The notes beneath the pieces are model-generated. The model saw nothing but the letters and a program-made list of their open reading frames with translations, ran no database searches and was not told where the DNA came from. A stretch of 64,000 bases of DNA from positions 8,005,519-8,069,518 of the forward strand of contig NC_064036.1 in the NCBI RefSeq assembly GCF_932526225.1, in the 5' to 3' direction. Position 1 is the first letter of the stretch. Each line of letters begins with the position of its first letter. Positions 25,101 to 36,924 of this stretch are shown in pieces. The stretch is from Nematostella vectensis. Taxonomy: Eukaryota; Cnidaria; Anthozoa; Actiniaria; Edwardsiidae. The position numbers were made by a program, and so were the translations under genes.

Positions 25101-28100
25101 TCGAAATTTATAGGTGTAAAAATCAAACGCATGACTTTCTATTTAAAACTGTGAAAGAAAAAAAAAACGAGTAAGTATCATATTAAATTCCCAGAAAAAA
25201 TTTCCAGAAAAAATAAACAAAACTATATTCAAAATAATAACTTGGTGAATATAACATTGGTATACCTTGCTTAAAATTCTGGAGAGGCGTTTTGCTCAAA
25301 CTCTCAGTTTTCAGCCCTTTCTATGGTCGCCTAGTTGCTACAAGATTTGCTAGACAAGAGCTGTAAGTTGACTGATGAGTGATAAGAAGACTGGTGCGTT
25401 CTCTCTCTCTCGAAGCATAGTTGGTTCTGAGAGGTATACGAGAATCCTGGGGTAAACGACACCCCGTGTTTTAACCGAGTGGGCGAGTCTCACGGTATGT
25501 GATGCAAGATTAAAGGCGGGTCATTGAGCTTTAGGGGTATTTGTATAAATACGCTGATTAAGAGAGAGCTCGAGGCGTAAATAATACTGCTAAAATTTAC
25601 AGTTTTGAAAAATATTCTGTAATCACAACTTGATCACCACAAAGAATAAAAATAAATAAATGAAGGAAAAATATATAAAAGGAAACGCAAGTCATAGGAC
25701 ATTATTATTTGATCACATTACTCATAAGAAATAAAAGCAGGAATAATACTGATTTAACACAAAAAGTGCCTTTATTCAATAGGAAAAAAATATGCTCTGA
25801 ATTTCAGTTTTAGTGGTTCCGTAACATTATCTGGAAAATGTATTGATTGAGACATCATAAGTTCGTATCCGTGAAAAATGAAAACAGTCTGAAGAGTTAA
25901 CATTCATGTGGCACTTGAGTCGAGTGAGTGATAGAAGGGATACGAATACGAGCTCTGACAAAACACAAAAAACTCCTGAAGTACTCTGAAAATATCACTT
26001 GATGAGAAAATATCTTAAAAGATACCTGGTAGAAATTCTACCGTTATTTATTTTTGCAATGAAGATAACACACTAATGTATCTGTCTTTGTCTGGGACAC
26101 GGTGCTTAAAGTAGTTTGGTATATTCTGTTTACTTGCCCCGTAGTTTCTCTAGCAGCCGTTCTGGACTCGCTACCCCAGGACTTGGGCTCAAACGCCGCC
26201 TAGCGTGACCGGTCCAGAACTTGACCCCTTACTCAGCAATTGCGTGACTTAGCAATTGCCTTACTTGGCAATTGCGTGACAACTTGACCCCTTACTTTGC
26301 AATTGCGTGACAACTTGACCCCTTACTTAGCAATTGCGTGACAACTTAACCGTTTACTTAGCAATTGCGTGACAACTTGACCCCTTACTTGGCAATTGCG
26401 TGACGGCAAACATTTCCCGCTCGATTTTGCCGTCGTCCACGTCTTGAGCCAGCCAACATCGACATGGAAACTTGACCTTGTCGTCTCTGGCGGGAACCTC
26501 GACTTCGACCTCCTCCACAAAGAACCCGGACCCATAACCTGTATGGTCATGGCTTAACTTGATACGGTCTACCTGTGGAACAAGCGCCAAAATATCAGCC
26601 TCGATGTTGTTACTCTCTAAATTGCGTGTATATATAGGCTTTCATCAGTGTCTATACGATGGCCAAAAACAAAAAGTAACAAGGAGTTGAGTTCTATGTG
26701 CTGAACCAAAGATTTAGATTCAGTCTTTAATGCATTCCTAAATGCATGTAGATTGAAACTTCGTCTCGACAATAAATCTTCAGCAACCGTTTTCGTTTAG
26801 GGCTTCCCCAAACACTTGTACACTTGGATGAAAATTGTGAAACATTAACCACAATTTTACCAATCTGTTTACCTAAACACAATGCTAAAATGAACCAAAG
26901 AAATGATCGTTTTTAAAAGTCAGAGCTGTAGTTCTAAACATGGATATGATAATTGTGGGTGACAGTTGTTGAAGGAAGGGATCTCCACCCCTCCCCCAAA
27001 GAGAAAAGATGGGTAATGCTACACTTCAGTCAAGAAGCGAACACAAAAAACGTTAATGTAATGTACGTCTACGCTTTTAAGCTACCCAGGTAGAACCGGA
27101 TGTTCGCTCAGATTGAGTATATTTTCCAAAACCGCGAATTATTTCACACGGGGAAAAAAACCACCATTGCATGATAATTTTGCAGTTAAAATAATACAAT
27201 TTTCTCTCCACAATAAATGTTCTTGCCACAATTTTACACGACTTAAGATATAAAAAAAGGGATGTTAGTTGGAATACAGTTCTAGATAACAAGTGTTTAC
27301 CCGCGTTCTAGTCCTATATACTGGGAAGAGAGAGTCCACATCCATATTCGGTTCTCATGTCCACCTGTTTATCGCAGACCGTCGCATTATATAGAACAAC
27401 GAGCTCTTTTCTACATTATAACCCGAGGAAACTATCCAACGCCGATTCGGTATCCTCACTTCTTCATATTTCCCCGGTCTTGATTGACGTATTCGTGTAT
27501 ATACAAATGTTATGAGGTTCTGCCCAAATCAAAACACACACTTGCCGCGAACATGTGCTATTCATTTGAATATGTTTAGATATGATAAGGGCAAATGGCA
27601 TCAAATTGAATTTGACAAGCGATTCGGGACTTCCTAGTAGTCAAATGCAAACAGACACGGCCTCGAGAACGAGTGGCTAAGTGCTAAATTGCTGTCAGAT
27701 TAAAAGAATCAGTGAGCGGCAGCGAAAAAAATCTTTATCGGCTCTCGACTCAGTCAGGGCCAACGGCTTGGCAAAACATACCGAAAAACCTCCAAACTCA
27801 CAAAGTGGTTTTGCCAATTTGAGTCTACGTCCTCATGTAAGTTTTTTCAATAAGAATTTGTACAACAAACAAAGCAGCATGCATTGAAACATAGAGAGTC
27901 GAATCTACCTTTGATTTGCACTATTTGTGATAAAGAAACAAAATGGCTATTGCTATAACGACATCCATTGGCTAAGGGCGAAACCATGTTGAGTTATCAC
28001 GCATTCACGCTGGTGCAATATTGATCTAAGGTTCAATGACAATGATGATACATACGTCAAGTGGGAAAATGTCCTCGCAGTTCCGTCGTACACGCAGAGT

Positions 28101-31100
28101 CGTTTTAATTCGAGGATATTTGAATTTTTCGACTTCCTGCTTTTACTTTTGCGTCTTAGCAGCCCCCGTGGATAACCACCCCTCAGCTATCAGGCTTACC
28201 TTTCCAATATCAACAGTATCCACGGTAAACTTGTACGTCCTTCCCTTCTCGAATCTGTTTTTCTGATCCCCGGCTTGGCGCAGCTGAATCTTGGCCGTGT
28301 TTCCCTTCTCGCCAAATAGCTGGATATACACATTGCCGTCTGTGCCGGACCCCTTCACGTCGCCTACCTTGATGCTCAAGTTGTACGTCGCTAAAAAAAA
28401 CATACGAGATATGGGCAAATAGGAACGCGTTACGTACAGTGGTAGACAGCGGGAGGTGGGTACTAACGCGGGGGGGGGGGGGGGGGGTACTAATCACCTC
28501 CCTTGGGTGTGGTTCGGGAAAGTGGTCCAAAGCTTTACTTCTATCGGTCTTAATAATGAAACTACCATAACATTAACATTTGTCTGCCCTGCGTGAGGCT
28601 ATCATGGTGTATTTCATCTGGCTTTAAATGCTGAATGCGAAGTGAAGGAAGCTGTACGTTTCAGGAGCGATTAGATCCACACATAAAGCAAGATGTGGTT
28701 TTCGATGGCTTCTAAAACCCAACGCCTATCAAAATAAACGCGGTCGATGTAAAAATTAAAGCCGCATTGTCACCAGTTTACTTCCGGTCGATTACGTTAA
28801 AATCTCCGATGTTTTTGAACGGAAAACGCGAATAATATTTCAAAATATTGAAAGCAGTGTATCTATTGGAAGTTTCTTTGAGTTTCTTTCTTGATTGATA
28901 ATTTAGAGTGGATGGCCTGTTAAATATCTCGGATTCTAATAGTTCTTTTGTTTTTTTAACGGTTGAGGTTTCCGTCGGACCTCCGGAAGTAAACTGGTGA
29001 CAATGCGGCTTTCACTTCTCAAGGTATTGACGTAGAAAGACGAACCAAGCATGGGTGTGGTGGGCGTGGGACATCGGCTTTTTTATACCCCCTTCCCTTC
29101 CCTATCCGTACCGTCCCCTCCCCCCAGGCGAGATTTCTCGAGGTCCAGTGGTTTCCTTTCCTTCTATGGCCACGAAAGTCAAACACGCTAAGACCGCTGG
29201 GTCTCCGAGCGTGCGCAGATGAAAAACGCCACTGCAGAGGCAGTTGGCGGAGAGAGCAGGGCAAAAAAGAAAGAAAAAACACAGGGTAGAATGCTGGTGT
29301 GAGTTATTAAGGTATCTAGTGTAAAAACCGATCGACTCTACCTTCCTCAACTCACGATTTTAATAACTAGGGGCCAGGAATGTCAAACATTGTATCACCA
29401 AGTTTATACTACACTGAGCCTGTTATAGCATGATTATTAGAGGCATGCGGCGGTTGACAAAGCCAGGACCATCAATACCATTCATTGAAATAATATAATC
29501 CATCCATTGATAGAAAACAAATAAACAAAATCGCTTATAATTTTTATTGGCCAAGCATACCGACATAATTGCAGTAACAGAAAGGAAGGTATTTCTGTTT
29601 ACGTAATGCTAATGTACGTTATCTCGCATTTAATACGAGTCTGTAAGTATTTGAGGGGCTCCTTATGGTATTGACGGTAGACACCACTAATTACAGAATT
29701 ACGGCGGACTCCCGTAAGGAGACCCACGGAGAATATGTAAACAAACCCATGCTCGTATGATAACAATGCACAGAAATACTATGCTTCACCTGCAAACTTA
29801 TATCAGTCGGATCACTAAACAAAAACTTCCCAAGAATTTCTGAAGAAATTAACCAAATCACGGTCTCTCTTAATTACTCGATTAACGCGATCTTATCGAG
29901 GCGTTTTTTGTAAATTTATTTTATTTTTGTGACGCATGAATAACATTATTCATTGATTATTTGTGGAGCAAAAAATGACCACTTAGGCGCGGTGATGCCT
30001 CTAGGTTTTGCCTAGCCACGGGCAAACTCTTAACATACGCAATATCCAAGCGCTAGAAAGGCTGTCTTTGGTACGCACTTAGCACCTTTTTAGCAATTAA
30101 ACTCCCATTACAACATTGCAACACAGGCAACGCAAATCTTTAGAGGAAAAGTTTAGTAAGATTTTGCTGAGTGATTCGTGGCTGATACGGCCTAGTATAT
30201 GATATAATCGTGGGAAGTACTTCTGATTAAACAGCTTACACAACACGGGCAATCATTCGTTTCTTTGCGAGATCCGTCATTGCCCCCTGAAGACAGATGA
30301 CGTTCGGGTTTGATAGTAATAATAAACGATTCGAAAAAATAAATCTTCATGGTTATGTGATTTGTCATACATGCAGCATAATTTTAAATGACGTAAGCCA
30401 AGCGCGAAAACGATATTTCAGTTTAATAAATAATCAAAATGAGTACGGGAATTAATTTGAAATTATTGGTTTGCTATCGAGTCAAGTTGCTATCTCCGGG
30501 CACGCTAGCTGACCACGGGAATAAGATATAAAGTGATACATTGCAAGTAGAAATCCTATCGCAGAATTAAACATCGATCGCAGAATTAAACATCGATCGC
30601 AGAATTAAACATCGATCACAGAATTAAACAAACTAAAAAGCATACCAAGCGTAATGCCATCTTTCACGTGTCCAGATCAATGGCAAGCTTACACCTTAAC
30701 CACCTTAGCCAAATCATAGAACTAACCGTGAAATAAATACCAATGAATTGTTTAGTACGCGAGTAACTCAGTCGAAATCCATCGTCCTGGCAAGATTGAT
30801 CTCTAATCGACAATATGGAATGACATGAATGTAGCAAGAACGTAGCGTTGCCCCGCTAGACGCTGGTCAGTGACTACTTACGTTTCATTTTGAGTCTTGA
30901 GCTCAAACTGTGGGCCCTACGTTCATATACACACCGCCATTAAACCGGCCACTACAATCTCAACATGTTGGGGTTACTCAGTATAATGAATAATTAATAA
31001 CTCCAAAGAGATTTTTTTATCCATCATTTGGTTTATTACAGGGTGTGCAAATGCTTACGGTATCAGGGGGTTGTCATACCAGAGGAATTAGCACCAATCA

Positions 31101-34100
31101 CCGGTAAGCAAGAAAAGTAACAACAAACTTAAGTCCCAGATGGTTGGAATTATTTGTCGAGTAAAATGAAAAATGTAAACAAACGAGTAAGTCTCACGAA
31201 AAATATGCATGCTATACAGAAGTCACGCTAATGTCACGCAACAACGTTCCGGGGATGCCCAAAAAAGGAACGATACAGGGCATGTTTTCCGCAATGCAAT
31301 ATTTTTTAATTAACAGTAATACAGACGTGCATGGCACGCCCATGATGAGCGATAAAAATAGACACGTCGAGTGGATTTGCCGTTTTCCAGTTGACGTTTT
31401 TGGACGCAGTTACGGGAAGCAACGGTACCACTCTGAGTACAAGAGGCTCCAAAATTTACAATGAAAGAACCGCGAACCGGCTGAGCTTGGCTCACAGCTA
31501 CAGTCGCCGCTTGGTTGCCGTTTGGCGGTAAAGCTTGGAGCCTCTAGTACGCAGGGTAGAACCATGCGCGTAAATCGTTAGTTTTTCAATCAAGTACAGG
31601 GCAATGCAACGTGGTAAGAACTTACTTTAACGGCATTAACAGACCACCCCCCCTCTTGGACAATGTGGTACTGATCGCGATGCAAGCCAGGATAACAGAC
31701 CGATGAAAGAAGTAGAGGAAATACTACTTAAGCCTTCTGTTGGTATACCGACTCTAAATTCAGCGACGACAGCACACTCGAAGCTCCAGAACAATGGGAT
31801 AGGACATAAAACTACCTTGGTATCCTGTGATAAATCGTCGGAAGTTGTTGCTAAAGAACATGTCTAGACAGACCTGTTCCGAAACGAAACCAAGGGGAAA
31901 CAGATGATTTTCAATTAAAAACAAGCTGGCGGTCTATTATATACCTTCGGAAATCCATATGTAAAACTCACATTGGTATAAAAAATAATAACGAATAAAT
32001 GCTAACAACGACGTTCGACGTGCAAACAATATAAGCATCGCTGGCTATTTTGGGCAAGATGGTTCAACCGAGCGTAGATGCACCAATAATGCTGACCAAT
32101 GCTGCGGCTGTTTAAGCACTTAAAATGCAACCTTATTCGGGATAGGTGTTTGTATTAAGGCCTGGCAAGCTAAACAGTCAAACATTTTGTCAAACATTGC
32201 GTTTGACGCAAATGTTTGTACGTTTAGCCACCCACTAAACATGGCACTCAATCGGCTTTCACAACACGTACAGATGTTTGAACGAGATCAAAACATTTTT
32301 ATCAAACATTTGCGTTGAACGCATATGTTTTATTGTTTAGCCACTCATCACACAAAACATCGCGCGCGCTTCGTGATTTTATCCAATCACCGTTCGAAAT
32401 TCCGATGGCGCTACTTTGATCTCCCGCGTAATCATAACGGAAAAAGTGCGCGCGCTCTTGTTTTATGAAAATGTTTTTGTGTTTAGCCACTTCGCCAAAC
32501 ATGCTCGCGCGACCGATCGATTTAAATGTTTGACATACATGTTTGAATGTTTAGCCAGGCCTTTACCGAGACGTGCATCTCTCATCCGTACTTACTGGAT
32601 GGCCGTCCACTGCTGCTTGTGCGGGGGAGGGTGGCGGTACCCCTCTTGGGTAGAGTGGGCGGCGGCGGCCCCTTCTTGGCGTGCACAGGGCCACGAGGGA
32701 GGGAGTGGCTGGTGGTAGCCACGGCGGATCGGACATAGCCGGGCTCACTCCGGACAGAATGGGGTGGGGTCCTTGGCCCTAGGGGTACGAAGATGATGAT
32801 CATGATGATAATAATAATAATAAAATAAGCAAGTAAGCATAAGTAAAATAAGGCGATGTGAAGAAATAAGTAAAATAAGGCGATGTGAAGAACGTATCGA
32901 CTTCTCAAGCAAGATCATGATGGCTTACCATGAGCGTAGCTATCAGACATGTATCCCGACATGCCATTCGTGATTGGCGTCCGTGGCCCCTCGTCTGCCG
33001 AGGCGTACCCCCCGCGACTTCCATAACCTCTGCCGGGCCGATGGTCCTCCACAGAAGACTGAGAACCAGGACCTCTTCTGGGACTACGGTATTCGTCCCC
33101 TGGGACGTAACTTGGCGTTCTGGGTCCTTCCGATGACTGTGACCCTGGCGCTCTCCTGACGTAAGCCTCACTCGTTGCGTACTCTCTGTTTGGAGTGCGA
33201 GGCCCATCAAGGGAGGACTGGGACCCAGGCCCTCTCCCGGGGGTATATTTTGTAGGGGTGCGCGGGCCATCTCCGTTAACTGCCGGGGACCCGTACGTGT
33301 ACCTCTCTATGGTGGTGTGCGCAGTGCCGGGGTCATATTCGTCCTGCACCACCTGACCCCCCACGGTCTTGAGTGTGCGCACCTCTGTCCTGGTCACGAC
33401 TTTCTTGACGGTTTGCGATCCTGGTGTGAGATCTGTAAAGAGTGTTTGGGGCAAGAAGGGGGTTGGAAACGTAGTTGCGTAACACGAAACAAGAACTTTG
33501 CCATTAGTTACCCACTCCAACCCCTTCCAACAACTACAGACGCACACTACCATCATTCATAAAACCACCACCCCTCCCCTCACCTACCAGCATCCATAAG
33601 TAATACCCGCTGCACCATAACTTCAAGCAACTATTAGGTCCATCTTCCTCCTCCACCTAAAACAACTCTCAGGCCCCCCATTTACTCATGGTAGTGTTTT
33701 TCCCTTCCCCGCATCTACCTACCCGCATCCATAAGCTCCCGTTCCCAGTCTGGGGTAACCATTGTGTTTGTGTTTCCGGTAATGTCATTGTGTTCCATTC
33801 TTCTTCTTCGAGTGTAAAGAGGATCTTGGTCCTCCCTGTGGACAATAATTATAAGTAGGTACCATGGTAAGAATGCTCAGAGAAGGACTACTCCAACTTT
33901 CTAAGGCTACGTTCAACCGTCGTATTATCCAAGAGCCGAATTCATTGCAGATGCGTGCAAATGAACCAAGTTGATTGTTTTATCTTCATTTGCATTAAAT
34001 ACGGCTCATGGACAATACGACGTTTGAACTTAGCCTAAAGGCGACAAAAAGAGAGGGCACGACGCACTGTTGATCGTTAGAATCTGAGATACCCCCGTTA

Positions 34101-36855
34101 ACGCCTTATCAGCTACCTTAAAAAAGGCCAATCATGCCGCCATTTTATGCTCCCGCTTAATGCCGAGTGACGAAAAAAATCCATTTTCATCGGCTAACTC
34201 AAGCAAATAAGCAAGATATTTTCAATCAATCGTCAATAACGTATCACACATTATTCGTAGATTAAAATTTTGAAGTTTACTTGTGAATGAACCGTTGCAT
34301 TTTCAGTTATAAACAATAACAAAGAAATGGTTGATCGACATTCTTTATAGTTCATCATCTCTTGTCAATGGAAATAAAGGTAGGATCGTTGTTTAATTTC
34401 CCTATTGTCAGAGGTAGAAAGCGCATGATACATGAATGCAGTTTACGTTCACTAAGTGCGCGGTGCTCAGACTATACTCCCGAAGTGATATACGATTCCG
34501 TGATTTTACTCTAGGGTAAAGAATTCGCGTGACAGTTATTCCGATTATCTACATGACAATCTACAGCTCTAAGTTGGTATGAATCACAATATTCTTAATC
34601 TAGGTGTTTGAAAAATATATCAATAACACACCCTCGGCTTTGACTAAATGGCTAAATAAATGATAGCGTGACCACCCCATAAAATATTGTAGCGCGTGAC
34701 AAACCCTATAGCCGCTACAGAAAGCTTGTTCCTCTGATGATTAAGTAACATTTTTGTGTTATTCTTTGTCTTGGCTAAACTAAGAAACGTATTTAGGAAT
34801 TCGTGCGACAACTTACTAGCTGAGCCAAGCCTATAGTATTTTGAGAGAAAAAAGCACGCGTCGGAGATTTTTAGTTAGGGTTGTAGTCGGTTTAGCTGTA
34901 TCCAATTCTTAGGCTCTTAAAGAGCGACTTCTGGCAGGTGGGCTTAGTACTATGAGTGTTCTTATGAGCGACAGAACAATATACCAGTTAAAAAAACACC
35001 AACAAAGAACAAATTCTTTTTTTTTTAGTCACTTAGTGCGAGATTAATTGTAATAATAAAACATGTCGATTTCCTAAATGGAACTCTTTTTGTGGTTTTA
35101 GTTAACTTAAGCTAGCTCTTTTTTTTATTAAAAGGAATAACGATTTCGCGCCTTCGCTTATTATCCCCGCACACGTGTTTGCTTCCTAACTGATATCAAA
35201 TGACTAGATATAGCTCTTTGTAATTGTCTATAGAAGGGCTAGCAGTAGCGTTACTTACCAATGTAAATGGATGTTAATTTGAGCATCTCTGAGAAATACC
35301 CGAAGCCGGTTGTCAAACAATTTATACGATTCCATTTAGACCTTCAAATAACTAAAAGCAATGCCTTCAGGACATTTTTCGGTACTGTATTCATGAGAAA
35401 ATAGCGCTAAAATAATGTCCTTATTTTATGCGTGCGGTGGTGGTTAAAGTTTTGTACGAAATCCCAATTCACAGCCGGTATTAAACTGCCTTAAATTGTT
35501 AATTTATTCATGTTTATGGTGGCACAACATTTTGGTCGACCTCAAAACAACAAAATAGAGTTATTTTCGAAAAAAAGCATTGAAGTGCAAAAAAAAAAAC
35601 ATTCTAAAAATCTCAAAGACGAAGTTAATCACATGAGAGCTGGACATTAAAAACTATGCGTAAACAATATGTAGTACACATAGTAAAAGTTTGCTTACCG
35701 TGAATCAGACAAGCCTCTTTCTTGCAAAACTTTCCTGTGAAAAGAAAGAAATAGATGAGAAAAGTTCAAATGGGAATTACCGGCAAAGGATTAGGGAATA
35801 ACGGGAAAACTTTTCTTACATGAGATACTTCATTTTGCAAAGCATCTATTAGGCGCGCACTGCGAGGATAGGCCGCTTAATCTTTGGTGACAGAACTCAT
35901 ACGTGTGCATAATAACAACTTGATGATATCATAGCTTTAATCGAATGGTGCCAGACAAAAACAACCATTTGGCCGTGAAAACACAAGGTGCTACAAATTA
36001 AGGGCCAATGCCAAACACAGAAAACGACAAAGAGTATACTATTGTCTCAGATTTAACTATCAGATCTTAATTGACATCGTTTTTTTTTAATTCTGAATGC
36101 CTGTATGAGTTGGTTAATCGAACAAAGAAGTTTCAACATTTAACTAATTTCTAGAGACGAAAAACAGAAATGGCCGTTACAGTAAACAGACTATTGTGCA
36201 TTAGTGGATAACACTACAAATAAAAATGGAAATTGATGTGCATTTTTATTGAAAAGATTCTTTTTAACCATTATTGTTGTCGTGGTGTTACAACAGTTGT
36301 AGTGTTACAGACTTGATGCAATAAAGTGCAGAAATCTAGTGTGTACTAACACAATAACGTCTTCAGTGATTTCACAAACACTGAAAATAACAACATAAGC
36401 AATCTCATCAATCATCATATTCAAATCCAAATATAGTAAAATTAAAATGATCAACTGATGAATTTATTGAGACAATTACGACTGAGATAGTGTAGTTGAT
36501 GACAACAATGATGATGACAATGGTGATGTTGTTGCTGTAGATAATTATGGTGGTACAGTAATGGTGTTGTTGCTGTTGATGATGACAAAAATAATGGTGT
36601 TATAGTTTGTTTATGATTAAGACGATGATGCTGTTGTTATTTCTGATGATGATGATAATGATGGTGATAATAACAGAGTTGTTGCTAATGGTAATGATAT
36701 TGATGATGATGATGGCATTGATGATCTTGATGTTGCTGCTGATGATGATGATGATGGCAGTGGTTACAAATAAAATAGATGATGGTGTTGTTAATTTTGA
36801 TAATGATGATGGTGATGATGATGATGATGATGATAATGATGATGGTGATGATGAC

Positions 36856-36924
<69 letters not shown>

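Larger units (their letters stand above)
28391..32595. other. Intron 8 (4.2 kb) joining the p120 N-terminal part to the PLAT block
   Basis: Holds a 17-base poly-G run at about 28471, a MITE at 28758-29012, four tandem 19-bp units (ATCGCAGAATTAAACATCG) at about 30558-30625, and a Harbinger-type MITE at 32158-32562. No promoter or first exon for a separate PLAT gene was recognised. Confidence 0.55.

Noticed and set aside
4559-28390. A separate LOXHD1-like gene nested inside catenin introns
   Set aside because: No start, stop, promoter or poly(A) site was found around the PLAT exons, and both ends are phase-matched to catenin exons. It remains the main alternative and needs transcripts.
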